A DNA stretch of 64,000 nt from Sphingomonas aerophila (GCF_014199305.1 NZ_JACIJK010000001.1:1-64000); one strand, 5' to 3'; shown: positions 19,496-28,611, numbered from the stretch's first letter. A program made the numbers and translations. The notes: generated from the letters alone by a model not told the origin.

Positions 19496-19946
19496 TTGTT
19501 CTCACCTTGAGCGATCGGACTGCTCTCCCGTGAAAGGCCCGGTTCGGGCCGATATATCGCGTAAGGTTCTGCAACTTAAGAGCGAACAGCTGTCGTAACT
19601 TGGCAGGTAAGCCCACTTTTTCCTACAATTTTGCTCGCTTGCTGCTGCCTACCGGGTTTAGGGATCCAGTGGCCGTGCTCTCTTGCTGAGTAGCCTAGTC
19701 GAGACCGCGAAGGACGAATGGCCTGCAGAGCTGGCGACTAGGTTGATAGACCGCGTAGCTTCGTAAAGGGGCGCTCGGAGCCGGGCGCTACCGAGGCTGA
19801 CGCCTGTAGCTTAATTCAGAGTCAGCAAAAGTAGTGCCCGCGGCAGCACATGGTCCGACTTACCGCAGGCTCAACTGGCTTCCAGAAGGCGGTCACCACC
19901 GGCTTGCCCCTTTTTTTTCGAGAATGGGCCCAGTGCAACACGACAG
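19496..19946. other. 451-base gap between receiver and GAF-PAS kinase
   Basis: A hairpin (GGCCCG, three-base loop, CGGGCC) lies at 19536-19550, about 41 bases before the receiver start. A run of eight T at 19911-19918 has no convincing stem before it. A plus-strand stretch from about 19660 to a TAA at 19762 reads as helical, charged residues (LVETAKDEWPAELATRLIDR) but has no start; it may be a gene remnant of unknown family. No complete gene is seen. Confidence 0.4.
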
Positions 19947-22844
19947 TCAAACCCGAAGCATCTCCCGGATCTTGGTCGCTAACGCGTCAAGCGCAAACGG
20001 CTTGGTGATCATCTCCATGCCATGATCAAGGAAGCCACCCCGGACAGCCGCATTCTGGGCGTAGCCTGTGATAAACAGCACTCGAAGGTTGGGTCGGTGC
20101 TGACGCGCGATCTCCGCGATTTGTCGCCCGTTCAGTCCTGGCAGGCCAACGTCTGATACGAGCAAGTCAATTTTGCGATCGGACTGCAGAACCGGGATAG
20201 CTGTCTGCCCATCTGTCGCCTCGATCGCATGGTACCCAAGCTCATCAAGCACTTCGAGCACGATCATACGAACGGAGTGGTCGTCTTCCACTACCAGAAC
20301 CGTCTCTCCATGACCGACTGGAACCGTTGCCTTCTGCTCCGGCACGACTTCCAAGGTGCCATGGTAGCGCGGAACGTAGAGTTTTACGGTCGTGCCCTGG
20401 CCAAGCTCGCTGTAGATGCGGACATGGCCACCAGACTGGCGAGCAAACCCGTAGATCATGGACAGGCCTAGTCCCGTTCCCTGGCCGACAGGCTTTGTCG
20501 TGAAAAAGGGCTCGAATGCTTTTTCGATGGTTGTTTGGGCCATGCCGGTGCCCGAGTCCGAAACACAGATTACAACATAATCACCTGGTGAGACTTCTGC
20601 GTGATCGCGCGCGTATCGATCATCAAGGTGGGTGTTAGCCGTTTCGATCGTGAGCTTCCCGCCGTGAGGCATGGCGTCACGGGCGTTGATGCAGAGATTA
20701 AGCAATGCGCTCTCAAACTGATTGGCGTCCGTGGATCCAGCCCAGAGATCGGGTGAAAGGTGAGTTGCCAATGCAACCTGCTCTCCCAGGGTCCGCCGGA
20801 GCATGTCCTCCATGCCGCCCACGAGCTCATTTACGCTCACCGGGCGCAGATCAAGCGATTGCCGGCGTCCGAATGCAAGCAGCCTTTCCGTCAGTGCGGC
20901 CGCCCGGTGAGCGGAGGTAGTCGCGGCGTCGATGTAGCGGCCAACCCGCTCCATCTTGCCGGAGGCGATATAACGCTGAACCAGGTCCAGGCTGCCAATC
21001 ACGCCCGTCAGCATATTGTTGAAGTCGTGCGCAATGCCGCCCGTCAGCTGTCCGACAGCCTCCATCTTTTGCGCTTGGCGCAGAGCTTCCTCGACCTTCA
21101 AACGCTGGTCGACTTCTTCGGCAACCCGTTGTTCCAGCGTTTCATTCAGGTCCTTGAGGGCCTGCTCTATCTTCTTCCGTTCCGTGATGTCGATGGCCGT
21201 ACCGATGGCGCGACGGCAGACGCCCGCCTCGTCGAAGACGCCACGTCCCTTGGCAGCGACCCAGCGGACGACCTGATCTTCCTTGCCAACCGTGCGGTAT
21301 TCCACGTCGTACACGGCGCGGGTATGGGGATCGACAGCAGCGGCAAACGCGACCGATGCGTGCTCCCGATCGTCTGGATGTAGGCCGGCGTAGAAGTCTG
21401 CCATGCTGACCGAAACGTCGGGCGATATGCCGAACATGGCCTTTACCCGGGGTGGCCAGAACAGCGTATCGTTATCGAGATTGACGTCCCACATGCCGAT
21501 CTCGGCTGCATCAGTCGCAAGGCGTAGCTGCTGTTCACTACTCCGAATCCGCTCCTCAGCCTCCCGGCGGTCCTGAATGTCGATGACCGAGCCAACATAA
21601 CCGAGATACTCACCGTCAGCGCCAAACCGCGGGCTCGCGGCGTCAATAGCCCAGCGGTAGCCACCGTCCGCGTGGCGCAGGCGATATTCGACCCGGAACG
21701 GTACCTGAGCCGCGTTTGCTTCCACGAAGGCGCGCTCGGCTTCCGCTCTGTCCTCAGGGTGCGTGGCGTCAAGCCAGCCGAAGCCGATCGCTGCATCTTC
21801 AGCTTGGCCGGTAAACTCATACCAGCCACGGTTCAGGTAGGTGCAATAGCCGCTCTGGTCCGTCACCCACATCATTACCGGGGCGTTGTCGGCCATGTTC
21901 CGAAAGCGCGCTTCGCTGTCGACCAGCTCGGCCCGTGTTCGGGCCAGCTCTTCCGACTGCTGACGAAGGGCGGTCTCATTGCGAGCAATCTTCAGGTACC
22001 CGCCCCGCCGCGCACCGCCGTGGGCCAACGGATGAGTGGACCCGTTCATGAAAACGCGTGAACCGTCAGCCCGTTGATGCCAGCGGACGTCGGGCGCGCA
22101 ACCCTCGACCGCCGCTTGGTGGACCTCCGCTTCTGGAATTCCCGCAGCTTGATCCTCAGGGGTGAACAGCTCGTCTATCGAGCGGCCAATCGCGTCCTGC
22201 TCGGTCCACTCGAACGCAGCCTCGGCGCCGGACGACCAGCTTGTGATGCGGCGACTTTCGTCCATGGTGATGATGGCGTACTCATGGGCGCTGTCGAGGA
22301 TCAGGCGATACCGCTCCTCGCTAGCAAGCGCCTCCATATGTTGTCGCTCCCGCTCCTCCAGCGTTCGGCGCAATTCGAGCTGAGCCATGACCTGGTGGGC
22401 AAGGACGCGCAGAGCCTCTTGCTGAAGCTCGGTCAGCTGCCGTGGCCTGTGGTCAAGGACGCACAAGGTCCCGATCGGCAATCCGCTTTCTGTCTTCAGC
22501 AGCGCGCCAGCGTAGAACCGTAAGTGGGGCTCTCCGACTACCAACGGATTACATTTGAACCGCTGATCCTGCGTCGCGTCTGGCACCAGCAGGAAATCCT
22601 CTTCGAGAATCGCTTTTGCACAGAACGAGCTTTCGAGCGGCGTCTCGCGCACACCGAGCCCAACTTCAGCTTTGAAGAACTGACGACCGTCGCCGATTAA
22701 GTTCACAACCGCGATCGGCACCCCGCACAGCTTGGCCGCAAGTGCCGCGATCTCGTCAAAGGACGGCTCGCGGGGCGTGTCGAGTACGTCATACGACGCC
22801 AGCGCGGCGAGCCTTTGCAGCTCACGATCCCGATCCACAGTCAT
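19947..22844 (-). CDS. GAF-PAS hybrid histidine kinase (GAF-PAS-PAS-PAS-HisKA-HATPase-REC)
   Basis: A 965-residue soluble hybrid kinase. An N-terminal GAF domain (about 20-160; SSFCAKAILEEDF, IGTLCVLD) of the same type as in the nearby diguanylate cyclase is followed by three PAS domains, the last two with PAC motifs of the HPEDRAEAE and HPDDREHAS type. HisKA has GGIAHDFNNML, the HATPase GTGLGLSMIYGFARQSGG, and the C-terminal receiver VVEDDH, Asp in LLVSDVGLPGLNG and ITKPF. The catalytic half resembles that of the MHYT kinase, so the two share ancestry there. ATG start, weak ribosome site. Confidence 0.93.
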   Translation of the reverse strand: MTVDRDRELQRLAALASYDVLDTPREPSFDEIAALAAKLCGVPIAVVNLIGDGRQFFKAEVGLGVRETPLESSFCAKAILEEDFLLVPDATQDQRFKCNPLVVGEPHLRFYAGALLKTESGLPIGTLCVLDHRPRQLTELQQEALRVLAHQVMAQLELRRTLEERERQHMEALASEERYRLILDSAHEYAIITMDESRRITSWSSGAEAAFEWTEQDAIGRSIDELFTPEDQAAGIPEAEVHQAAVEGCAPDVRWHQRADGSRVFMNGSTHPLAHGGARRGGYLKIARNETALRQQSEELARTRAELVDSEARFRNMADNAPVMMWVTDQSGYCTYLNRGWYEFTGQAEDAAIGFGWLDATHPEDRAEAERAFVEANAAQVPFRVEYRLRHADGGYRWAIDAASPRFGADGEYLGYVGSVIDIQDRREAEERIRSSEQQLRLATDAAEIGMWDVNLDNDTLFWPPRVKAMFGISPDVSVSMADFYAGLHPDDREHASVAFAAAVDPHTRAVYDVEYRTVGKEDQVVRWVAAKGRGVFDEAGVCRRAIGTAIDITERKKIEQALKDLNETLEQRVAEEVDQRLKVEEALRQAQKMEAVGQLTGGIAHDFNNMLTGVIGSLDLVQRYIASGKMERVGRYIDAATTSAHRAAALTERLLAFGRRQSLDLRPVSVNELVGGMEDMLRRTLGEQVALATHLSPDLWAGSTDANQFESALLNLCINARDAMPHGGKLTIETANTHLDDRYARDHAEVSPGDYVVICVSDSGTGMAQTTIEKAFEPFFTTKPVGQGTGLGLSMIYGFARQSGGHVRIYSELGQGTTVKLYVPRYHGTLEVVPEQKATVPVGHGETVLVVEDDHSVRMIVLEVLDELGYHAIEATDGQTAIPVLQSDRKIDLLVSDVGLPGLNGRQIAEIARQHRPNLRVLFITGYAQNAAVRGGFLDHGMEMITKPFALDALATKIREMLRV

Positions 22845-22977
22845 AACGCTCGATGATGTTACCCCAACCGTTCACTAGCGCTCCGGCCCATCCGATGCCA
22901 GCGAAACGTCCGGAACGGTACTAGCCCGCTCTCTCGGCCTTCTTCTGAGAGTCGAAAATCGTCCGGTCGCTTACCGC

Positions 22978-23583
22978 TTAGGCCTCGTACGGTCGCCACG
23001 GCCTAGAGCGTGCTGCAACAAAGCTCCGCAAACCTCGCCCTAGTGCGGCTTCGCTTGCCTTCTCAGCGGCAAAGCCGATTACCACTCCTGCAGCCACATC
23101 GCCCGCGTAATGGGTACCCCGCGGCACTTGCACCGCAGCGACGACGAACGCCGCCGTTCGGGCTGCAAGGGCATGGTTCGGGTAATTACGCGCGAACGCT
23201 TCAGCAACGGACACGGCCCCTGCACTATGGCCAGAAGGAAACGAGTTCTCCTCGTGAGCGTCGCTGTCCCCCCATCGCACGGCCGGGTCGTCTCCGCTTT
23301 CGGGCCGGGTGCGATTAACGACAGATTTGACGCCGCTCTTCGCCCAAGTGGCTAGAGTATGGGCCGAGAGCATCTTGATTCCGGTCTTCAGGAGACGGTT
23401 GTCACGCCCGACCACGGCGATACCGATAGTGGCAGCGCATAGAAGCCGCATCTGCGGCTGGTCGCCGATCTCGCTGGCGGCCCCCATCAGCCGGACGGGC
23501 CACGTCTTTCGTTTTTGATTAACCTGCGCGCTAAGGCGCCGGTCGAGCGCTTCTACGACTGTGGCGTCCTGTTCGGTTTCCAT
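22978..23583 (-). CDS. PAP2-family phosphatase
   Basis: A 201-residue protein with PAP2 motifs: KSVVNRTRP (motif 1), SFPSGHSAGA (motif 2) and VPRGTHYAGDVAAG (motif 3). The usual Arg of motif 3 is displaced, as seen in a sub-group of bacterial PAP2 proteins. Hydrophobic stretches around 50-60, 135-150 and 160-175 suggest membrane association. Likely substrates are phosphatidate or undecaprenyl pyrophosphate, inferred from the family. It stands alone after the signalling island. ATG start. Confidence 0.85.
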   Translation of the reverse strand: METEQDATVVEALDRRLSAQVNQKRKTWPVRLMGAASEIGDQPQMRLLCAATIGIAVVGRDNRLLKTGIKMLSAHTLATWAKSGVKSVVNRTRPESGDDPAVRWGDSDAHEENSFPSGHSAGAVSVAEAFARNYPNHALAARTAAFVVAAVQVPRGTHYAGDVAAGVVIGFAAEKASEAALGRGLRSFVAARSRPWRPYEA

Positions 23584-23693
23584 GCCGCTTCAACAGGCGA
23601 CATTCGATCTCGGGCCCGAGCGGTCGCGGCTGGCGAGAAGCCTGACGCCGGCGACAAACCGGGCCCAAGTCAGGGCCGCGTTAGACGCGGACC

Positions 23694-23838
23694 CTAGGCA
23701 GCCAGTAAGGCTTTGACCTCACGTTCTAGAAACCCAAAAGTGAATGGCTTTCGTAAGAAGCTGTCGGCAATACCAGCATGGGCGCTCTCGCCGGAGTAAC
23801 CCGTCAGACAGCTAATAAGCCGAGGATCAAGGACCGTT
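23694..23838 (-). pseudogene. 5'-truncated response-regulator receiver fragment
   Basis: The minus strand from just after the hydrolase stop to a TAG at 23694 encodes, in one frame, LISCLTGYSGESAHAG then IADSFLRKPFTFGFLEREVK and ALLAA. These are the fourth and fifth strands and last helix of a receiver, with the conserved Thr (LTG) and Lys-Pro (RKPF). The N-terminal half with the phospho-acceptor Asp is missing, and the frame begins against the glycoside hydrolase gene. It has no start codon of its own and is read as a remnant. Confidence 0.75.
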
Positions 23839-24891
23839 TCAGACGGCGCTTAGCATTCTCAGGAACTCGACCTCCTCAGCATCGTAAGGTTTGCCGGTTT
23901 CATCAAAGATGTCGTGGAACCACGCATCCTTGGCGACCTCAGGCAAGGGACTAGACCAATTATCCCACGGCAAGTGCGTTTGGGTCTTGCCGCGAACCAG
24001 GCCCCAGCAAAACGAGCCTACACGGTGCTCCTTTGCTGCCGGAAGGATTGCCTGAAACGTGCTACCTGCGGGCCGCGCCATGAACTCTGTGCAGAGTAGA
24101 GGACGGCCCATGGCGCTCAGCCATTTGACCCGGGTTACGAAGTCCTCGGCGGTACCGTAGTTGTGGAACGAGATGATGTCGGAATGGCTGGTCTGCGCGC
24201 GCTGGATCGGGCTCAGAAGATCTGGCGCCGACCAGTCACCCAGCCAGATGCCGCTAGTCAGCGGTTGCGTCGGCTTGCACTCGCGTGCCCAACCGAATGC
24301 CGCCACCATAAGCGGCACGACCAAGTCTGCCTTGGCGCTGAGCAGCGCGGGGTCGCAGAGCGCCACCTCAGGCCCGTTATCCGGCTCGTTCCAAATATCC
24401 CAGGCGAACACACGTGGGTCGGCAGCAAAGCGTTCGACTACACCTTTTACATATGCCTCAAGCCGCCCGTGCTGCCCGTGGTCATGCAACACCGGTACGC
24501 CGGGTGACTGCACCCAGCCGGAATTGTGCACTCCCGCACGAGGCGCGCGCTGTAAGCCGAGACAAGGCTCAGGATCCCAACACGAATCGAACAACACGAG
24601 CATGATGCGAATGCCCTGTTGGTCTGCAACGCTCAGGAATTGATCAACCCGTTTGAGAAAGCCTGGCGCGTCCTGCATCCAGAGCAGATCATGCAGGTAG
24701 ACGCGAGCCGAGTTCATACCGATCGACGACGCTAGCCGGAGTTCCCGCTCCATAACGGCCAGGTTAAAGGTCTCGGGCTGCCACATCTCCAGCTGATTGA
24801 TGGCATATGACGGGGTGAAGTTGCATCCCACATGCCACGGCTGTGCCTCGAACCATGTGTGCGCCTCCTCTGGAGTCCACCGCTCTGACAT
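23839..24891 (-). CDS. Clan GH-A glycoside hydrolase (GH5-like)
   Basis: A 350-residue (beta/alpha)8-type hydrolase without signal peptide, so cytoplasmic. The acid/base is Glu169 in WDIWNEPDNG and the nucleophile Glu269 in LLCTEFMARP; other conserved pieces are SARVYLHDLLW, MLVLFDSCWD and ISFHNYG. It probably cleaves a beta-linked oligosaccharide taken up by the cell; the exact substrate cannot be read. ATG follows AGGTGAGG. A LacI-type palindrome next to a TTGACA hexamer lies about 48 bases upstream, suggesting sugar-responsive repression. Its 3' end abuts a receiver remnant, so the gene may have inserted there. Confidence 0.85.
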   Translation of the reverse strand: MSERWTPEEAHTWFEAQPWHVGCNFTPSYAINQLEMWQPETFNLAVMERELRLASSIGMNSARVYLHDLLWMQDAPGFLKRVDQFLSVADQQGIRIMLVLFDSCWDPEPCLGLQRAPRAGVHNSGWVQSPGVPVLHDHGQHGRLEAYVKGVVERFAADPRVFAWDIWNEPDNGPEVALCDPALLSAKADLVVPLMVAAFGWARECKPTQPLTSGIWLGDWSAPDLLSPIQRAQTSHSDIISFHNYGTAEDFVTRVKWLSAMGRPLLCTEFMARPAGSTFQAILPAAKEHRVGSFCWGLVRGKTQTHLPWDNWSSPLPEVAKDAWFHDIFDETGKPYDAEEVEFLRMLSAV

Positions 24892-24938
24892 GCCTCACCT
24901 ACCCTCGCCAACTCGTCCAAGCGTGGTGCCTGTCAAGT

Positions 24939-24950
24939 GTAAGCGTTTAC
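24939..24950 (-). promoter_or_regulatory. LacI/GalR-type operator-like palindrome upstream of glycoside hydrolase
   Basis: GTAAGCGTTTAC is a 12-base near-perfect palindrome (one mismatch) centred on CG, the shape bound by LacI/GalR-family repressors of sugar genes. On the minus strand it is followed at once by a consensus-like TTGACA, so a bound repressor would cover the -35 element. No good -10 hexamer was identified, and no LacI-family gene is in the window. Confidence 0.5.
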
Positions 24951-25168
24951 GGACCTGCCTACGACAGGTCCTTCGTCGAGGCATGCACAAGGTTAAAAGG
25001 ATCATTCCCAGAAGGCTTCGTCTAGACCCACAGGTGATCATCGCAACGCGCATCAGACCGGCGAGGGGATGCCAATCCTTGCGACTTAGCATCAGCAACT
25101 GACCGCACATCTGATTCAACTCGACTCATGATGGTTGCCGTCAAAGCCGGCCCCGGCATGGTGGCAGA

Positions 25169-25621
25169 ATGGAACATCGCATCGCGCACGCCTGCGGTCA
25201 CGAGCAGGCCCACTATATTCCCGGCTATCCCTCTCAGCAGGACCGCAAGGCGCGCTGGCTACGCACAACCAAGTGCCGGATCTGCTTTGTCGACGACAAG
25301 CGCTCAGAGGAAGCCGAAGCCGCAGCGCGGAATGCTACCGCGATCGCGCATCTCGATCTGCCAGAGCTCGTCGGCAGCGGGCGCCAGGTCTCCTGGGCGA
25401 CAACCATTCGTGCGAAACGCCTTGCCGCGATCATGGCCGCCCCCAGCATCGATGATGCGAGCGGCCATCAGGCGTGCGTGGCCGTGACGGACGCAAAGTG
25501 GTGGATCGACCATCGCGACCTCACCGACACCAACCTCATCGCGAAAGGAAGGCTGCACATGAGCGCAGCAGACACAAACATCGCCGGTGCCCAGCTGACG
25601 AGCGTGGCAACGCTAGCCTGA
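25169..25621 (+). CDS. Zinc-ribbon-like hypothetical protein of mobile-element type
   Basis: A 150-residue protein. The N-terminal part has HACGHEQAHYIPGYPSQQ followed by TTKCRICFVDD, a Cys-x-His plus Cys-x2-Cys arrangement that could bind zinc. Proteins beginning with a CGH motif and a Lys/Arg-rich link to a CxxC are common on plasmids and integrated elements of alphaproteobacteria. The rest (DAKWWIDHRDLTDTNLIAKG) is unrecognised. Next to a truncated resolvase and convergent with it, which fits a mobile-element remnant. ATG start after GGTGGCAGA. Confidence 0.6.
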   Translation: MEHRIAHACGHEQAHYIPGYPSQQDRKARWLRTTKCRICFVDDKRSEEAEAAARNATAIAHLDLPELVGSGRQVSWATTIRAKRLAAIMAAPSIDDASGHQACVAVTDAKWWIDHRDLTDTNLIAKGRLHMSAADTNIAGAQLTSVATLA

Positions 25622-25665
25622 CTTCCCGCCACGGACGAGAACAGCAACTCGACCGCCAGCCAGGT

Positions 25666-26133
25666 TCAGCCTTGGCCGTCGACCATGCTTGTTGGCAGGA
25701 AGCGGTATACCGTCCCGCGTGAGATCCCGAGCTGACGAGCAATGTGAGAAGGCCTGACCCCTTCACTCGCCAGCTTGCGCACGGCTTCAGGGTCGATCCG
25801 CGCCTTGCCGCCCTTGTACACCCCCCTCGCCTTGGCAGCAGCAATGCCCTCTGCCTGGCGCTCTTTGCGCAGGTTGGTCTCGAACTCGGCAAAGACACCG
25901 AGCATGTCGAGAAATGCCTTGCCGGCAGCAGTGCCGGTATCGATCGGCTGCTCGGTCGCTTTCAGGGCAACCCCCCTGCCCTTCAGCTCATGCACAATGT
26001 CCTGCAGGTCCTTCATCGATCGTGCGAGCCGGTCGATGCGGGTCACTACCAGGGTGTCGCCCTCGCGCAGGAAGTCGAGCAGGATCTGAAGCTCGGTTCG
26101 GGCACCCCGCTCGGTGGCACCCGACGTAGATTG
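25666..26133 (-). pseudogene. tnpR: Tn3-type resolvase, 5'-truncated
   Basis: Serine recombinase similar to Tn3-family TnpR. Similarity begins at about 26133 (SGATERGARTELQILLDFLR) and runs through VVTRIDRLARSMKDLQDIV, GKAFLDMLGVFAEFETNLR and a C-terminal helix-turn-helix (VRPSHIARQLGISRGTVYRF). About 55 N-terminal residues, including the catalytic Ser in the usual GYARVST motif, are absent, so it should not be active. An internal ATG (26046) could still yield the C-terminal part. No transposase or terminal inverted repeat was seen nearby. Confidence 0.8.
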
Positions 26134-26292
26134 GCTGTTGCAGAAGTTAGGACTTTCGAAACACTACCGTTGTCCCATAACTCCGTCTCCCCCAGCCCAT
26201 TTCGGGAAAAAGCAATTGGGAACAGGTTTTGGGAATATGGCCCCGCTGAGGGCCGAGAAGCCCTGCCCTGGCTGGTCAGCCGTCTCGCTCGA

Positions 26293-26310
26293 CCTTCCCA
26301 ATTGGGACGG
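26293..26310 (+). repeat. Partial copy of the intergenic TCCCAA-hairpin repeat
   Basis: Contains CTTCCCAATTGGGACGGC, matching the right half of the repeat described at 33577-40625 (TCCCAATYGGGACGG). The left arm is missing or diverged. About 70 bases upstream the minus strand carries TTCCCAAAACC and TTCCCAATTG, possibly another degenerate copy. It lies in the gene-free stretch between the truncated resolvase and the DUF5694 gene. Confidence 0.45.
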
Positions 26311-26396
26311 CTTAGGTCACGTCGAACGGGAGCCAGATACAGCTTGAGCCGGCAACGCCTGTGTGTGATTGAGGTGATACACCTGCCGGAGGTTCC

Positions 26397-27236
26397 ATGC
26401 GCGTCCGACAATTCCTTGCCGTGCTGCTGCTTCCCGCCATCTCAGCCGCGCCACCCATTCAAACCAAACCAGTGATGCCCCACTTGCTCGTCCTCGGCGT
26501 GCCTCACTTCGCCAATCATCATCGCGATTTGATAAACTCGAATGTGGAGGACGTGCTTACACAGGTCCGTCAGCGCGAGATGATGGAGATCGTCTCAGCG
26601 TTGGCCGCATTGCGCCCGAACCACGTCGCGGTTGAATGGTCAGCGACAAAGCAAGCTGCACTTGATGAGCGGTATGCAGCATACCGTGCGGGTAAGTACG
26701 TCCTTACCGGAGACGAGATCGACCAGATCGGATTGCGACTTGCGGCGATGCTGAATCTGCCTCGCGTGGACGCCGTGAACTGGTTGGAACAAGCGCCGGG
26801 AAATGATGATGATTACGACTTCGGCAAGTGGCTCGAAGTGCATGGCCGATCAGGGGAGCTGTCGGCGATAACAGCCGATGGACAGCGCCGGGTGAATGCG
26901 CAGGACAAGCTCAATCGCTGTCGCCCAATCGCCGAGTGGCTGCGCGATCTGAACTCGCCCGAATATGTAGCTTGGGACGAGAGCACTTATTATCGCATCG
27001 CCACCTTCGGTGACGCGAAGATGAATCCAGGAGCAGCTTGGGTGGGAGCCTGGCACGCGCGTAACCTGCGTATCGCCGCCAATCTCAAGCGTGTCGCTGG
27101 CGCAGCTGGAGACAGAACCGTGGCCGTCTCTGGCGCAGGTCATGCCAACCTGTTGCGACGATATGGTGCGGGCATGGGCTTCTCTGTGCTCGACACCAAC
27201 AAGGCCCTGCCTCGGCCCGGTAAACCAACCTGTTAG
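26397..27236 (+). CDS. Exported DUF5694 (TraB/EreA-like) protein
   Basis: A 279-residue protein with an N-terminal signal peptide (MRVRQFLAVLLLPAISAA). Conserved blocks are LLVLGVPHFANHHRDL, PNHVAVEWSA and TVAVSGAGHANLLRR, which match DUF5694 and follow the G-x-x-H / E / G-x-x-H skeleton of the EreA-ChaN-Tiki-like superfamily. Members include metalloproteases and esterase-like enzymes, but DUF5694 has no known reaction. ATG after GGAGG. A second gene with the same skeleton is 2.5 kb downstream (29709). Confidence 0.75.
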   Translation: MRVRQFLAVLLLPAISAAPPIQTKPVMPHLLVLGVPHFANHHRDLINSNVEDVLTQVRQREMMEIVSALAALRPNHVAVEWSATKQAALDERYAAYRAGKYVLTGDEIDQIGLRLAAMLNLPRVDAVNWLEQAPGNDDDYDFGKWLEVHGRSGELSAITADGQRRVNAQDKLNRCRPIAEWLRDLNSPEYVAWDESTYYRIATFGDAKMNPGAAWVGAWHARNLRIAANLKRVAGAAGDRTVAVSGAGHANLLRRYGAGMGFSVLDTNKALPRPGKPTC

Positions 27237-27357
27237 TGGGCGCACGTCTACGCACTTGGGCACAGGGCCGGCACCTAGCCATCGCCATTTCTTCAGGGGG
27301 GAAACTTCTGTGGCTACTGCCTAAGCTCCGCCACCTCTACCTGCCAATATGCCCGCA

Positions 27358-28359
27358 CTAAAGCATGCCGATCTGCTTGAGCCAAAGCTCTACAAGCTGA
27401 GCCCATTGGCCAATGGGCTCACTTGCGTGACGCAGGGCAAAGGCATGACCACCTTGCGCAAAAAGGTGGAGCTCTGTGGAGACGCCGACCTTATCGAGTG
27501 CGGCCGCATACATCAGACTATTACAGACCGGGTCTGTTTGATCGTTCCACGCTTGAGCAATGAAGGTGGGAGGAGCTTGCTTTGACATCGGTAGAGTAGG
27601 GTCGAAAACGCCACCAGCGCGACAGATATGGCCCGGGTAAAGCGCGATAGCGAAGTCTGGTCGACTACTGATGCTATCGATCGCATCGACCGTCCGATAG
27701 GTCGGAGCGAATATGTTGCTCGTTTGAGCAACCAGATATCCGCCAGCCGACATGCCTAGAACGCCAATCCGGTGTGGATCGATACCTAGCTCACCCGACA
27801 TCGATCGTACCAGCCGGATTGTACGCTGCGCGTCTTGAAGCGCGCGGGGTATCTCGGGTGTGATTCTACGATTGAGCTTTGAGTCCCAGAAGTCGTTCCC
27901 ACCAGGAGCTCGGTACTTCGAAAGGATGCAAGTGACGCCCTTGCTGGTCAGCCAATCGCAGATCTCCAGGCCTTCCAGACCGACAAAGACCATCTGGAAG
28001 CCGCCACCTGGAAACACCACAACAGCCGTGCCGGTGTTCCTTCCCCTGGGCGGCACGACCGTCATGGTTGGTTCGGCTATGTTGAGAACCGCTTGGGATT
28101 TGCCCCCGACCGCAGCAGCGTCATCATACGTGTGAACGCTTTCGGGCGGCTGCGGCCGGAACGTGCCGTCCGGCGCTGCGCCTGGCCAAATCCTGGTTTG
28201 CTTCAGCCCCCTTGGCGCTTGCCAAATACCCGGCGTACTTGGCAGCGTCTTTTCTGCGGCAGATGCTGACTGATTGGTGCCCGCGACCGCTTTCACCGCG
28301 TCACACGACGGCCCAGTCATCATCACCGCACAGAGAACGATTGTGTGTAGGCGCAACAT
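27358..28359 (-). CDS. Exported alpha/beta hydrolase (acetyl-esterase-like)
   Basis: A 333-residue secreted hydrolase. The N-terminus (MLRLHTIVLCAVMMTG) is a signal peptide; a Cys at 19 could be lipidated but the lipobox is poor. PGGGFQ (118-122) forms the oxyanion hole, Ser204 in GVLGMSAGGYL is the nucleophile and a His near 310 (QGGHAFALR) the base, the pattern of BD-FAE/Aes-type carbohydrate esterases. Likely removes acetyl or aryl groups from plant polysaccharides, inferred from family. The ATG at 28359 has GGGGAGAG upstream. It diverges from anmK. Confidence 0.82.
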   Translation of the reverse strand: MLRLHTIVLCAVMMTGPSCDAVKAVAGTNQSASAAEKTLPSTPGIWQAPRGLKQTRIWPGAAPDGTFRPQPPESVHTYDDAAAVGGKSQAVLNIAEPTMTVVPPRGRNTGTAVVVFPGGGFQMVFVGLEGLEICDWLTSKGVTCILSKYRAPGGNDFWDSKLNRRITPEIPRALQDAQRTIRLVRSMSGELGIDPHRIGVLGMSAGGYLVAQTSNIFAPTYRTVDAIDSISSRPDFAIALYPGHICRAGGVFDPTLPMSKQAPPTFIAQAWNDQTDPVCNSLMYAAALDKVGVSTELHLFAQGGHAFALRHASEPIGQWAQLVELWLKQIGML

Positions 28360-28611
28360 CGGGCTCTCCCCAGCGTACCTTATGGTCGCCGCAGTTCCCA
28401 GTTCTTGCAAGCGCACAGCTGTTGCTTGCCCAGGTCTCTTATTAAATCTCACATGATGGTCGGCGAGCGACGCCGGACGTGCTGAGTTTAGGCTTCCCTT
28501 TCGCAACCATCAGAAGCGGTGCTCTCGCGGTGTCGCTTAAAGACGTGCACCATCAACGGACCCTGCTCAATCAGGTGTTAGCATCACCGGTGCCGTGTCT
28601 TGGAGGTTTGA

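Noticed and set aside
19911..19918. Run of eight T as an intrinsic terminator
   Set aside because: No clear stem precedes it on the plus strand and no plus-strand gene lies upstream; it may be incidental.
26046..26411. 121-codon minus-strand frame overlapping the 5' side of the resolvase
   Set aside because: It is out of frame with the resolvase and has no recognisable domain; it spans the truncation junction by chance.
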